64,000 bases of DNA from Cepaea nemoralis. Lineage: Eukaryota > Mollusca > Gastropoda > Stylommatophora > Helicidae. The position numbers and the translations under genes are program-made. The notes under the pieces were generated by a model. That model saw only the letters and a list, made by a program, of their open reading frames with translations. It made no database searches and was not told the origin of the DNA. This document shows, one piece after another, positions 45,535-56,920 of this stretch. The stretch covers positions 1 to 64,000 of the forward strand of contig JACEFZ010017642.1 in NCBI GenBank assembly GCA_014155875.1, written 5' to 3'. The stretch's first letter is position 1, and the number at the start of each line of letters is the position of its first letter.

Positions 45535-46490
45535 TTAAAATGTTGGAAGATATTAACATTGATGGGAAAGATCTCAGAATAATAAAGAATATTTACTGGA
45601 ACCAAGTTGCAGCAATTAAAATGGGAAATAAAGAGGGCACTTATGGAAAAATAAGGCTTGGAGTACAGCAGGGCTGTGTTTTGTCACAGGATCTCTTATC
45701 CTTCTATAATGAAATAATAATGAGAGAGATAAAAGAGAAGCCAGGAATACTATTTGGAGGTTATAATATAAACAATATACGCTATGCAGATGACACAGTA
45801 TTGGTGGCGGATAATGTAATAGATCTACAACAGTTGTTGGACATTGTAGCAACAGAGCGTAAAGAAAGGACTCTCCTTGAATATCAAGAAAACAGTAACA
45901 ATGGTGATATCAAAGGAAAAGGTGACACCAAAATGTGAAATAGGAAGGGAAGGGAAAATTCTTAACCAAATGGGCAGTCTTAAATACCTAGGGGCATTTA
46001 TAACATCAGATGGAAGGTGCACAACAGATATTAAGAGCAGAATAGGGCAAGCAAAAGCTGCATTTTAGAAAATGCAATAAGTCACTGAATGTAAGAAAGA
46101 GAGTGAAGTGTTATATTTAACCTGTTTTGCTGTATGGCTGCCAATCTTGGAATGTACATGAACAAATTAGGAAGAGATTGGAAGCAACAGAGATGTGGTT
46201 CCTGAGACAAATGTTGCCAATTCCTTGGACTGCTAAAGTAACTGAAACTAGAACTTTATATACAACAACAAGAAAGAACCAAGCAGCTTTCTTTGGTCAT
46301 GTGATGAGAAGAGGCATTGGAGAATATCGTGACAACTGGAAAGATCAAGAGGAAGAGAGGCAGAGGCAGACCAAGAGAAATGATGCTGGATGGATTGCAA
46401 CAGTGGCATGAAGGAATATCATCAGCAGAGTTGATCCAGAAAACCAAAGACAGATCTGTGGAGAGTCATGAACGCCTACGCCAGCCTATG
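45535..46490 (+). mobile_element. RT relic of the 35242-36732 type, C-terminal half
   Basis: The + frame gives KMLEDINIDGKDLRIIKNIY, LGVQQGCVLSQDLLSFYNE, then INNIRYADDTVLVADN (catalytic YADD retained), to a frameshift near 45875. The next frame continues MNIKKTVTMVISKEK, ITSDGRCTTDIKSRIGQAKA, and after a stop LYGCQSWNVHEQIRKRLEAT, MWFLRQMLPIPWTAKVT and FFGHVMRRGIGEYRDNWK. It begins after the N-terminal RT motifs, so it is 5'-truncated. At least two frame breaks. Confidence 0.82.
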
Positions 46491-46499
46491 TGAGTTCAT

Positions 46500-46700
46500 G
46501 CACATATCAGTCTTCCGCTTGTGAGATTAATGTGTCCATGTGAATTCAAGATGTGCACTTGGCAACCTTCTGCTTGTGAGATTAAGGTGTCCGTATGAAT
46601 TCAAGATATGCACATGGCAATCTTCTGCTTGTGAGATTAAGGTGTCCATATAAATTCAAGATGTGCACTTGGCAATCTTCTGCTTGTGAATGAGATGTCT
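46500..46700. repeat. 55-bp minisatellite, three copies plus partial
   Basis: GCTTGTGAGATTAAGGTGTC recurs at 46517, 46572 and 46627. Units contain GAATTCAAGATGTGCACTTG. It directly follows the 3' end of the RT relic. Confidence 0.88.
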
Positions 46701-46904
46701 GCACTTGTATACAAACTATGCAAACAAACAATGCTTTGCGTGACTTCATCTACAAAACAGTTTCAGATTGTGACAGTGTCTTGATATTGATAATTTCACA
46801 GCTGTTTTGCTTGTATGATACAAGTTGTTTTGCTTCCAGCTTGGCTCAGATAATTTACAAATGTTAAGTTTCCTACAATGGTTGAAAAATAGTCTTTAAG
46901 TGAG

Positions 46905-47160
46905 ATTGGGGGGGGGGGGGGGGGAAGAGAGAGAGAGAGAAAGGGGGTTAAAGTCAAGAGGATTGACTTCATTGCACTGGCTTTGATCCCATATGGCCTG
47001 ATCTCTTCCCACAGCGCAGCCTGCCAAAAGCATAGCACAGAGCACAAACTTCATAGCTCCGGCAAAACCTGGTGTTCCCTAAAAACATTGCAGTCGTGAA
47101 CCGATTGACAGTGTGAACATACACCCACAACCTTCAGGGTTCGAGGCAGAAGGCTTGACC
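46905..47160 (-). mobile_element. tRNA-derived SINE, minus strand, beside poly-G
   Basis: The minus strand starts GGCAGCAGAAGTGGTCAAGC (A box) and CTCGAACCCTGAAGG (B box). The body has CGGAGCTATGAAGTTTGTGC and TTTGGCAGGCTGCG, matching 61935-62160. A poly-G/GA tract (46907-46940) borders its tail side. Confidence 0.6.
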
Positions 47161-47394
47161 ACTTCTGCTGCCTTTTATATCCCAGTCTAGTATAGGCCCC
47201 CGGCCAACTTGCACCAAGTCTTATTTAGACCTTGTTCATGATTGGTTGTATTTTGCAGCTAAAGTTTTACACAGGATGAAGTAGCCAGTCTCACACTAAC
47301 ACTCCTTTGTTGCCTCTTATGACATGCATGGTAGGCTGCAGTGTTATTTATTATTCTTTTCTTCTCTAATGGGCCCCAGTAACACATGACTGAA
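47161..47394. other. Interspersed repeat scraps
   Basis: TTGCCTCTTATGACATGCAT is shared in similar form with 28930-28960, 41910 and, inverted, 53655-53680. Element type unknown. Confidence 0.4.
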
Positions 47395-48000
47395 AAGTGA
47401 TTTAATCTACGAAAATGATGATTCATATATAGCACATGGATTAGACTGATAGTTTTAATAATTTAATAGAGCGAAAAGGTGATTTAGCATGCTTTAAATA
47501 ATATAATATATGAAAAGATGATTTAGCACAGGGATGAGACTATGATTGCTTTAAATGATTTAATTTATGACATGGAGGATTTAGCAAGAGTATGAGACTG
47601 TTTCTAGTTGTGATTTAAAATATGAAAAGATGATTTAGCACAGGGATAAGCCTATGATTGCTTTAAATGATTTAATGTATGAGAAAGATGATTTAGCTTG
47701 TAGACAAGACTTTGATTGCTTTAAATTATTGAATATATGACAAAGTGGGTTCAGCAAGTGTAAGGCTGTTTCTAGTTGTGATGTAATATATGAAAAGATT
47801 ATTTATATTGTGGTAGAGACTGTGATTGCTTTATGATTGAATATATGATAAAGATGATTTAGCACAGGGATGAAACTGATTGTTTTCAACGATTTAATGT
47901 ATGATAAAGATGATTTAACACGTGTAAGAGACTACAATTGCCTTTAAATTATTTAATATTTGAATGAAGTGATTTAGAATTAGAATATAATAGAGGCTAT
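47395..48000. repeat. Degenerate tandem of about 55-60 bp (GATTTAGCA units)
   Basis: About ten poorly conserved units with TATGAAAAGATGATTTAGCA and GATTGCTTTAAATGATTTAA. Scattered related units reappear at 48310-48440 and 48840-48900 on the far side of the RT relic, suggesting that relic was inserted into the array. Confidence 0.75.
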
Positions 48001-48036
48001 GGTTCTATATTAGTTAATTAAAATTGGACAACCAAA

Positions 48037-48330
48037 ATGAGCAATCTGGACATTTTGAGGAAAGATAAGTCAGAAAGACAACTTATCACACACATCAGAA
48101 AGAAGCAGTCATCATTGTTTGGCCACGTTATGAGAAGACAAAAACTGGAACATGTGACAACCAGAGAGAGTGGGGAGAGTGAGAAAATTTCTGGCAGTTT
48201 TGTGTCACGGCACAGAGGGGAGTAAACACACAAATTGATACATGCCGTCAGAGATCTAAATTTGTGTAGAAGTGTTATTGCCCATACCACCTGGCAAAGT
48301 ACTGGATGATAATGGTGATGGTTCTAGATG
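48037..48330 (+). mobile_element. RT C-terminal relic inserted in the tandem array
   Basis: The + frame LDILRKDKSERQLITHIRKK, QSSLFGHVMRRQKLEHVTTR matches the FFGHVMRR...TTGK tail of non-LTR RTs (as 31690-31935). Then decayed. Confidence 0.65.
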
Positions 48331-49151
48331 TGATTTAATATGTGAAATAGGTAATTGAGCATGTGAAAAAAATGTATGACTCTAAAGACGGTTTAATATA
48401 TGAAAGACATTATTGAACATATGAAATTATTTTGTATATAAAAGATATGATTGAGCTATTGAATTTGGGCAATAGGTAGACATGCTGAGAAACATCTAAT
48501 GGCAACAAAAATGGTTTCCGAGAATAATTCAAAGAATACCAAGGACAGCCAGAAAATTTAAAGAAGCAGTCCTTCAAGAAACAGATTAAAACTGTAAATT
48601 TGTTAAAGAAAATATTCACAGTCAGATTTTTAGGGCTCTTTATGAGAACTTAACTTGAAAATTTAGTGAATTTCTGGCAAATTTGTTGGGGGACGGCATG
48701 AGGAAGGCAATGAGATAAATACCTGAAATGCTTGGCTACGTAGAATAATCAGGACAGGAAACACAGGCCTGATTGGAGACTGCTGATCATGTGAGATGAA
48801 AACCATGATTGCCTATGCTTATCAGCGTGGAGCATGATGATGATGATTTAATATGTGAAAGAGACGATAGTTCTAGACATTATTTAACATATGAAAGCAA
48901 ACTACTTCACCAGTGTTACTGATACACTGTATTGACGCCTGCCACTCAATTCCTATAAGTTGGATAATTCCTTTAAATAAAAACTCATAAATGTACTATA
49001 CACATATACAAACTAGATCAGTGCTGTTCAAAATAGCTGCTTATAAATATCTATTTCATGTAAATATGAAATAGCTGTTTCATATTTGGAGCCTCTGAGA
49101 TAGGTACCACTTCTTAAATTTTGTGTTGCTTACTTTTATTTCAATTTATTG
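48331..49151. other. Intronic, remnants of tandem array
   Basis: GATTTAATATRTGAAA units at 48325-48430 and 48845-48900. 48480-48800 holds decayed sequence that could be retroelement but is not assignable. Confidence 0.4.
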
Positions 49152-49159
49152 CATTAGAT

Positions 49160-49696
49160 CAGTGGTTCTCAACCTATGGGGACACTGTTAATAGGGAAAG
49201 CTAACCCACACGCAAAATTCAGTCCATAACTACTATAAAAATGGTGTTTATGGACTACACTTGAGTTCAAAGCCAGTGAGCGAACGCAAAAAAAAATCCT
49301 AGTCTTTTTGCCGCCGGTCTCCCTGGTCTAGGGGTTACACGACTTTCTCTGTAACTCCGTATACTCTCGTGAGTTACGTGACGTGCACGAGGGGGGAATT
49401 TAGGGTTTCCAGGGGGGGGGGGGGGGGGGGTAAGATTATTTCAAGATCGCGTTAATACAAGAACCGATAACTTGATATTGTTTTCCCCCCCATACTTTAC
49501 AGTTCTGTACTTCTCGCCCTTCGAAATTTGTTTTATGACGTTAGTAGACGTTTAGACTGTTTCTAGTATGTGTTATTAACTTTAGTTTTGATTTTTGCAT
49601 ATACAGTGGGGGAGGGGGGGGGGGGGGGGGGGTTGTTGTTAAATTCTGAACATAAGGTGAAGACCTGCACTGGCCTAAAAAAGGTTGAGAACCATG
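49160..49696. mobile_element. hAT-type non-autonomous element with internal SINE and poly-G
   Basis: The left end CAGTGGTTCTCAACC (49160-49174) and the right end GGTTGAGAACCATG (to 49696) are inverted repeats. Flanks CATTAGAT and CATTAAAT are an 8-bp duplication with one difference. The interior 49490-49600 is the reverse complement of the interior of the element at 56594-56920 (TACAGTTCTGTACTTCTCGC). A SINE 3' half (GACACTGTTAATAGGGAAAG, about 49178-49300) lies inside. G runs at 49413-49431 and 49611-49632. Confidence 0.85.
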
Positions 49697-49724
49697 CATT
49701 AAATTATGAATATATATCGTTATA

Positions 49725-49727
49725 TTA

Positions 49728-49805
<78 letters not shown>

Positions 49806-49831
49806 CTATATATATATATATATATATATAG
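49725..49831. repeat. (AT)n microsatellite
   Basis: Two AT runs split by ACATATACT, just outside the hAT element. The Tyr-Ile frame here is artefactual. Confidence 0.95.
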
Positions 49832-50028
49832 TGTCTTCTACGTGGTTTGTGTGGTGTTGCATTATCTTGTTGTTTGCAGATGAAAGCTTGTTTTCTGTAA
49901 TTGTACTTTGTAAAGATGTACTACACTTCGTGTTGTTATATTATTTAGAAAATCACAGTGGACTAAACTACCACCATGACTCTAGTTAACGAAATTCATT
50001 AGTACAGCTAATTAACTATTAGGGAGCT

Positions 50029-50290
50029 TTGGTGACAAAGTGGCTTGGCGCTCCCAACCGGCCCGGTGGTCATGGTTTCAAATCCACTTCGAGGCACATA
50101 AAAAAAAAATTGACCCAGGCACTCAGGTCGACCACCCTAAAATGGACATCAGGAAATGTCGTCGGAAGTTACAGTGACCAGTATGATACTGACCACATCA
50201 CCTGAGTGCTGATTGGTTTATAAAAATATGGGTCCAGCACCAAATGTCATGTGTGCCTTAAGGCATGTAATAGGGCCCTTTACTTAATTA
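50029..50290 (+). mobile_element. tRNA-derived SINE
   Basis: A-box-like GGTGACAAAGTGGCTTGGCG and B-box-like GTGGTCATGGTTTCAAATCC with normal spacing. The body carries GACCAGTATGATACTGACCA (a small palindrome) and it ends in GGCATGTAATAGGGCCC. The family is not otherwise recognised in the window. A poly-G run at 50327-50348 follows. Confidence 0.6.
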
Positions 50291-51085
50291 CATTAACTAT
50301 TAAATCTATTTTTGGGTTTACTTGGGGTGGGTGGGGGGGGGGGGGGGGAATTACCACTCTGAATATTAGTGCAATGCCAAGAAATATTTTTACAAATTTA
50401 TTTTGGTTGTTAACAGGTAATATCCATAAGGAGAAAAAATCTTGCTTTTTTTCCCCCCTTGAGTGATGTTTCTTGCTTTGTGATAACCCAGTATGGTAGA
50501 ATAATGGGCTTTGCTTGTGTAACCACACAGCTACCTGCTGTTTGTTCTGCATGAACTGTCAGTTCTGCATGAATTGTCTGTATTTAATTCAGTGTATACA
50601 AATAGGGTTCTGAATAAGTGGTTACAACTGCCAACGTTGGAAACTGACTAGCTGTAGAAGAATTAGCTCTGTGAGACTAATTTCCCAATGACTATTGCAT
50701 TGTCTTCTGTCTCCCTCACCTAGCTGTGTCATTCATGTCTAGTTTGTCATATTGACTTTGGTGTACCTAACCACTGATTCGTTGTATTAACATTGTGTTT
50801 TTAATGCTGTCATAATATGTATCATTGTTTTGCAAATGACTTTTCCCCCATCTTAATTTCTAAACTGATAATGAATTAGTAACAGTTACTCGTGTAAGCA
50901 AGTATAAAAAGGATCTTTTTGCACACCTTAAATTGAATTGGGCATGCAGTGCTAGATCCACATTTTTAAAGACCCATCAGAGCATGGCGGATGATGTGGT
51001 GAGTTTTAGTCCAGCCCTACATTTCTTGGTACACATTTTAAAATATCTTAATTTGCACTATGCAAATCAAACCAGTGACAGTAGG
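50291..51085. other. Intronic, no feature beyond poly-G
   Basis: Nothing else supported. Confidence 0.5.
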
Positions 51086-51087
51086 TC

Positions 51088-51380
51088 AGCATGGCCGAAT
51101 GGATAAGAACAAGTGTTCTTAACCATCCGATGTGCTGAATCCGAGGTAAGGGGTTCAACCCCTACACCAGAAGCTGGACTAAAATGTTGACCTATCGTCC
51201 TTGACTTTGGGGCATTAATTACAAATACCTCTGAAGTCGGAGTGGGTTCACCTGATGGCGAGGGGCACTGTTAATAGGTAAAAGCTAATCCACATGCAAA
51301 ATTCAGTCCAGCACTACTAGAAGTAGTGTGTATGGACTACGCTTGAGTTTAAAGCGAGCGAGTATCAAAAAAAAACACAG
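51088..51380 (+). mobile_element. tRNA-derived SINE (GTCAGCATGGCCGAATGG family), full length
   Basis: Head GTCAGCATGGCCGAATGG (A box), then GTAAGGGGTTCAACCCCTAC (B box with a perfect T-stem-like GGGGTTCAACCCC). Body: TAAAATGTTGACCTATCGTC, CTGAAGTCGGAGTGGGTTC, GTTAATAGGTAAAAGCTAAT, GGACTACGCTTGAGTTTAAA and an A-rich 3' end. Other copies are 54665-54960 (+), 54145-54400 (-) and 60122-60415 (-), plus a half copy inside the hAT at 49178-49300. Confidence 0.85.
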
Positions 51381-51689
51381 CAAGTGACCATTGGGGTGGC
51401 AGGTGAGTGCCTAACCACTAGGCTACCATGACTCCCTTATTGCGTGTAGATAATTTTAAAATATGACCCAGTTTATTTCCCTCTGCAATCTGTGTATGTC
51501 AGTGGAAAACTTACTGTGTATATATTATAAAGTATATAAAGTAATATAATATACATTGAAAAACAATATCTACGAGTGAGCTTCAAATGAAAACCTTAAA
51601 AGTGTGATAGAAATTACAATAATTATGCCATTGTCTTGTAACCTGTGGATATTGTTGTAAAGGATGTTAAGAGTGATAAGCATGTGACA

Positions 51690-52800
51690 TCATCGTGCAG
51701 AGAATATGGTGACTTCATAAGGACATTTTAAAGATGGCCGCCCCACCTTTGACATGCACCAAAGAGGAGCAGCGTTCTGTTATCAGTTTTTGTATCAGTG
51801 AAGGGGTGAAAACTATAGAAATTAATCGGTGAATGAATTTCCAGTTTGGTGATGCATGCCTGTCAGTCCAGCAAATGTATGAATGGAGTAGGAAGTTTCA
51901 GAACGGCATGACTTCTGTGACAGACCGGGTCAAGCACGCTGAGTTGTAATCCCAGAGCGATTGTGGCTTTTGAAGGCCTGCACAGGAAAACCACAGATTG
52001 ACTGTGAATGACATTGCCGCACATCTTGACATCAGTCATAATGTTGAGCACAACACATCATTCATGATGTGCTACAGTACTGCAAGGTGGGTGCCACGAC
52101 AGCTGACTCCAGAATTGAAACAACGATGCATTGATGCTTGTCAAGAACTTTTGCAGTGCTTTGAAGCAGAAGGTGATGGTTTCCTATCAAGAATTGTTAC
52201 TGGAGATGAAACCTGGATTCACTACCACGAACCGGAAATGAAGAGAGCGAGCTAGGAATAGCACCATCCCTCTTCACCAAAACCAAAAACGTTTCGTGCG
52301 CAGCCAAATGCAGTGAATGTTATGCTGACTTTTTTGGGATGAACGAGGCGTTATTTTAGAGCACTACATGCCAAGACGGAAAACTGTCACCAGGGATATG
52401 TATACAGATCTTCTCAGGAACCATCTTCGACCAGCCATCAAATCCTAACGATGTGTACTTCTGAGTAAAGGTGTCCTTTTGCAGCATGACAATGCTCAAC
52501 CACATACTGCCTGTGCAACAGTTGAAACCATCGAAAACCTCCACTTTCAGTGTCTACCACATCCCCCCATACTCGCCATACCTAGCCCTAAGTGGTTTCC
52601 ACCTGTTTGGACAACTCAAAGAGTCATTGGGAGGAAAGACTTTTCAGTCTTATGAAGAAGTACAGCAGGTGGTGTATGAGCAGGTGGTGTGTGAGTGGTT
52701 ACACACGCTACCAAGAGCATTTTTTTCTACAGGAATCCAAGCACTTTATCAGTGATAGAGGACTTGCATTGAATACAGTGGTGACTTAATCGAAAAATTA
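51690..52800 (+). pseudogene. mariner-type transposase, broken, catalytic triad incomplete
   Basis: Fragments in order: SVISFCISEGVKTIEINR and QQMYEWSRKFQNGMTSVTD (N-terminal HTH), LTVNDIAAHLDIS, WVPRQLTPELKQRCIDACQE, RIVTGDETWIHYHEPE (first catalytic Asp), NVMLTFFWDERGVILEHYMP, LLQHDNAQPHTACATVETIE (second Asp) and PPYSPYLALSGFHLFGQLKE. The third catalytic Asp, expected in the S-D-F/Y-H position, is Gly here, and the preceding SPDL is SPYL. Stops or frameshifts occur near 51825, 51950, 52252, 52340 and 52447. No clear terminal repeats found. The enzyme would cut and paste DNA at TA sites. Confidence 0.82.
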
Positions 52801-53055
52801 TACATTTGTTCTTTACTTTTTCAGAATACATTTTCTCTCTCTCACACACACACACGCACGCATGCACACACATACACACACAAAGAGGGAGAGAGATAAT
52901 CACGAATTTAAGGTTTTCATTTGAATTGATCCATGTTGTCGGAAATCAATTTGTGAAGAGGCATGATCGTCCACACCAGCCGGTAAGGCGCTGGATGATG
53001 ATATGAAACTGGGGGTAAAGGAAATAACATTAGTCTGGAAACGTAATGACAGATA
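52801..53055. other. Intronic; short (AC)n at 52840-52880
   Basis: A CT/AC microsatellite and nothing else clear. 52955-52990 (GAAGAGGCATGATCGTCCAC) resembles the end of an RT-derived 3' region but is too short to assign. Confidence 0.4.
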
Positions 53056-53195
53056 TATATATTTTTTTTCGAACAATGAAGAGACAGACAATAGATTGCA
53101 CAATTTATTGCCTGGAATATTTTGCTGCATCTCTGCATACTGCCAAATTCACACAACATAAACTAAAGCAGTAAGATACATCTTTCAATCTGAAA
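53056..53195 (-). mobile_element. Penelope-like 3' repeat, minus strand
   Basis: The minus strand (TTTATGTTGTGTGAATTTGG, TGCAGAGATGCAGCAAAATA, TTCCAGGCAATAAATTGTGC, AATCTATTGTCTGTCTCTTC) matches 39440-39550 and 40310-40425. A solo 3' end, severely truncated. Confidence 0.7.
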
Positions 53196-53840
53196 TACAT
53201 AACACATATTCCAACAGTAATTTGAATGGCCTACCACAGTAATTTTAAACTATCACATCTCTTTTGTGGTTTATTTTCAGTTCTAAGAAATAAAATTATC
53301 ATTTATCAGAAGGAATTTTGAACTTGGAAAAGTTACTTGAAAGACATTCCATAGACATTAATCATTAGTTAAACACCATACAAGTAATTGTGATTTGTAA
53401 ATGATCCTTCGTTGCGCACAGACACTTTTATAAGTGCTTCACCATCCTCCTATAGATGACACAAGGAGCATCTGAACACTTTATAGCACTGGCCAGGATC
53501 CCACTGAGTGTATACCAGAACCACTTGTGCTATGAACAATCTTTTAGTGAGTAGCTTGTCTGATATTTCAGTTTAGCCTGGGCAGTTGCCTGATTCACCG
53601 GAGTGCTACTGGGGCACTTATGGGAAGCCAAGAATTGTAACACTGTAACCTGCCATACATGTCATAAAAGGCAACCAAGGAGGCTGGCTACCCCATCCTG
53701 TAGAAAACATTCACTGCAAAATGAATGTCTAAAGATGAAGAAAGAAAGAAAATAACTCTGATCCTAGAGGAAAGAAGGCTTTTCCAGTAGAGGTGTGACA
53801 CTATGTTGAGAAAATCACACGATTCTGGAACCCACCGGGC
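53196..53840. other. Intronic, scraps of interspersed repeat
   Basis: 53610-53705 resembles, inverted, the TTGCCTCTTATGACATGCA repeat at 47265-47390. The remainder has no feature. Confidence 0.4.
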
Positions 53841-53854
53841 AAACATAATAGTGG

Positions 53855-53985
53855 GAAATCTTCTTCTTCTGCATTCATCCAGAGTGTTTTTTTTTTGCGG
53901 CTAATTGCATTGTGCCTGTTTACAGCAGAGCTGTGATACTTGCGTCTTTAGGCTGACACATCCAACTTCTGCGGGCATTTGTGAC
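53855..53985 (-). mobile_element. Family C short tail, minus strand
   Basis: TTCTTCTTCTGCATTCATCC, CTGTTTACAGCAGAGCTG and GACACATCCAACTTCTGCGG are the reverse complement of the family C tail. Length and start point agree with the insert at 22962-23101, so the short form recurs. Confidence 0.75.
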
Positions 53986-54144
53986 CCAATATGGATTAAA
54001 GAATAGAAGAAGAAGTCACCTATTATGTCTACTTTATAAAAACAAAAACAAAAACAATACTGATGCATTTGTAACATGTTCAACATGCAGGAGTTGGACT
54101 GCCAGTGTAACAAACAACAGCCAGGAAGAGATTTCTCTTTTTTT

Positions 54145-54400
54145 TTTGTGCACTTGCTCACTTCGAGCTCAAGCGTGGTCCATACACTTGCTTCTAGTGC
54201 ACTGGACTGATTTTTGTGTGAGGATTAGCTTTCCTTATTACCGCTGTCCCTCTCCATTAGGCGAACCAACTCTGACTTCAGAGGTACTTGTGATTTACGT
54301 CCCCTAGTCAAGGACGAGAACTCAACATTTTAGTCCAATTGACCGCTGTAATGTCTGTTACCTGGGCATCAGCACTCTGGATGTTTAAGAGCGAGCGTTC
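54145..54400 (-). mobile_element. tRNA-derived SINE (51088 family), minus strand
   Basis: From the T run at 54141 through GGACTGATTTTTGTGTGAGG, CTCTGACTTCAGAGGTACTT and GTCAAGGACGAGAACTCAAC to GGGCATCAGCACTCTGGATG. The B-box region is decayed and the A-box end is missing at about 54400, where another relic begins. Confidence 0.75.
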
Positions 54401-54600
54401 TAGAATATTATATACATCTGTATGAAAGAGACTGTTCTTTGGTCATATATAGAAGTGAAGCCTAGGGGGAATATGATGGCTTGAAAGTCAGCAGAAGAAG
54501 AGGCAGAACCAGAGCAAGAGAAGTCATGCTAAATGGCCAAGTAGCATGCAGGAATAACATAGAGCTGATCATCTGTGATAATAACATGAAATCTGTGAAA
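54401..54600 (+). mobile_element. Decayed RT C-terminal scrap
   Basis: ACTGTTCTTTGGTCATATA, AGAAGAAGAGGCAGAACCAG and ATGCTAAATGG resemble the FFGH...GRGR...MLNG terminal part of non-LTR RTs (compare 2945-3065). It replaces the head of the SINE on its left. Confidence 0.5.
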
Positions 54601-54664
54601 TTACATGAATGACAATTTGACATGTCACATCATGGTGATGAACATGCACACAGATCATCCTAGT

Positions 54665-54960
54665 TTGCAGGTCCACATAGCCAAATGGATAAGAATGATG
54701 TTCTTAAACATCCAGTGTGCTGATGCCAAGGTAAGCGGTTTGACCACTACACTGAACAGCTGGACTAAAATGTTGACCTGTCGTCCTTGACTTGGGGGCG
54801 TTAATTACAAGTACCTCTAAAGTCAGAGTGGGTTCGCCTGATGGCGAGGAACACTGTTAATAGGGAAAGCTAACCCACGCAAAATTAAGTCTATAACGAC
54901 TATAAAATTGGTGTGTATGGGCTACGCTTGAGTTCAAAGCGAGCGAGCACCCCAAAAAAA
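54665..54960 (+). mobile_element. tRNA-derived SINE (51088 family), plus strand
   Basis: CACATAGCCAAATGGATAAG (A box), TAAGCGGTTTGACCACTAC (B box, decayed), then CTAAAATGTTGACCTGTCGT, GTTAATAGGGAAAGCTAACC and GCTACGCTTGAGTTCAAAGC to an A run. The flank after the A run (ATCCTAGTCTTTT) is the same as at 49299 after the half copy, so it is part of the family's 3' end. Confidence 0.82.
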
Positions 54961-55105
54961 AATCCTAGTCTTTTTACCATTACCCGAGGAGGTTAGGCAT
55001 CTTATTCATTATTCCCCGAACCAGGGGCAATATAAGATCTTTAAGTTTCTTTTGTTGAAAAATCTACACTATGATTGGCGACTAGTCTTCTCTAGTTAGA
55101 AATGG

Positions 55106-55654
55106 ATGCCGAATCTCAGCTCCCTGTACCTTACACTGACTCGGTTAAAGTTTGATGTCAGTGATAGTGATGAAAACCCCACTGTGGAGCAAGCACGACA
55201 GGAGACTTATGATCGTAAGAAGAAGTCCCGCTTCCCCATATGTTTTGGCCCTTTTACCTTCTTAACACTCTGGGGGTGGGCCCACTCGGGTCATGACTTC
55301 CGGGCATTTTTCCCCTGCTGTGTGAAACATTCAGTTATTTGCATTGTCCTTGTGATGTTCATTGTTTGTCCCATACCTGCGAACATGTCTGCTCCCAAGC
55401 CTCCCCTCCCTCGGAGAGGAGAGAGCCTTATGCACCTGGTGCTTCGTACTCTCAAACACATCCTAGCACCTGTGGCTGTGGGAAGCCAGCTTCATCCCTG
55501 GCCACTGCCTCTGTCGCCTCAGTTCGTCTTCATTGCCATGTTCCTTTTTGTGTCCCATTCACAGCGACGCACTCTGGGAAACCGGCTCTTCCACTGGGTT
55601 CCACGACCCCTCTCTTGGTCTCATTTCTCTATACTTTACACTGATTGGTTATAG
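55106..55654 (+). other. Unassigned 182-codon open frame
   Basis: An open frame of 549 bp on the + strand with a Lys/Arg-rich start (RQETYDRKKKSRFP), a Cys/Val hydrophobic stretch (SVICIVLVMFIVCP) and many Pro/Leu/His. I recognise no family. A second frame is open over much of the same stretch, and the local GC content is higher than in the surrounding intron. It could be a remnant of an unknown mobile element or processed insert. No evidence of splicing into SPTLC2. Confidence 0.3.
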
Positions 55655-55659
55655 AAGTG

Positions 55660-56585
55660 TGCTGTACTTCAGCTCCCTATCATTACACTTGACTGAATGT
55701 AATAACAGATGAATGCTGCCATAAATTAAGCCACTGGATGTAATTTATGTCAAAAATAAGAACAACAGGCTTCTGATATGGTTATATTTAATGTGACAGT
55801 GACACTTTAGTATCACAAAGGTGTTATTTATGGCATCACAAAGGTGTTATTTATGGCATCACAAAAGTGCATAAAGAGATTTTAAAACCACAAATGTCTT
55901 CTTTAATGATATCATGTTAATACACAGAATTGTTCCCAGGAAAGAAAATTATCAATCCAAAAACATAGTTTGCTGACTACTCTGTTGATGCTGTTTTTGT
56001 TTTTGTTTTTAAAGATTGAAATGAACAATCAGTACAGTCATATGCTATAAATAGAAATTACAATGTTGTGAAGTGTGTAATTGTTAATATCTTTGGAAAT
56101 CTAAATAGAAAAATACACTTCTAGTTAACCGTTGAAACATCATGAGAAATAAGCACTTAAATAGTGGTTGGCACTCACCGAAGACTTGGGAGTGAAGTAG
56201 AAATAAGGATATATAGTAGACAATAGAAAATTTGAAAGCTATAGTAACACTGATATTCAAAACTCCAAAATGATGGCATTTAATGACCAAGTGACCGTAT
56301 TTATTTGTCATGGCAAATTAAGACGAAGAAAAAATATCGAAAAATTCAGTTTTATTTTAAATGGTATGTGGTATAACTGTGAACCAAGATGTCTGCGCTA
56401 AGTTTAGAAATAAAATGCATGCTTTGGGCTCGGTTTCTCATTGAATTTTGTAATTGATTACATAAAATATATCTTTCATAGTACTAGCTTTGGTGAAAAT
56501 GACACAAATCTAATCTGTGAGCTACATGAGAAGTAGTTTGTGAGCTGGAAAATATTTGATATTTAAGACTTTATTTTAGATTATG
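55660..56585. other. Intronic; 25-bp duplication near 55815-55865
   Basis: GGTGTTATTTATGGCATCAC is repeated twice in tandem. Otherwise AT-rich with no feature. Confidence 0.5.
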
Positions 56586-56593
56586 TATTAGAG

Positions 56594-56920
56594 CAGTGGT
56601 TCTCAACCTTTTTTGGCCCGTGCACCCCTTCACCATATGTTCAGAATGTCATTCCCTGCCTATAAATCCCTCCCCCACCCCCTTTTACACAGTATACATA
56701 AAAATGGAAGCTAAATTTAATAACACATACTAAAACAAGTCTAGATGTCTACGTACAACGTGATTTGTGGGTCTGCTTATGTTATAAAATGAATTTAATA
56801 AGGGCGAGAAGTACAGAACTGTAAAGTATGGAGGGAAAAACAATATCAAGTAATCGGTTCTTGTGAGGAGGAGGGGGGGGGGGAGGAGGAGAGAGATTCC
56901 CCAATGGTTGAGAACCACTG
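56594..56920. mobile_element. 327-bp hAT-type MITE with perfect 8-bp TSD
   Basis: The perfect 15-bp terminal inverted repeats CAGTGGTTCTCAACC (56594-56608) and GGTTGAGAACCACTG (56906-56920) are flanked by TATTAGAG on both sides (56586-56593 and 56921-56928). No coding capacity. The interior is homologous, inverted, to the element at 49160-49696. A G-rich stretch at 56865-56885 lies near the right end. Confidence 0.95.

Noticed and set aside
51088..51175. Genuine tRNA gene
   Set aside because: A and B boxes are present, but the cloverleaf is poor, the body continues into a 300-bp A-tailed repeat, and there are several copies: a SINE.
51690..52800. SETMAR-like host gene
   Set aside because: Only the mariner transposase part is present, with stops and a lost catalytic Asp; no SET domain nearby.
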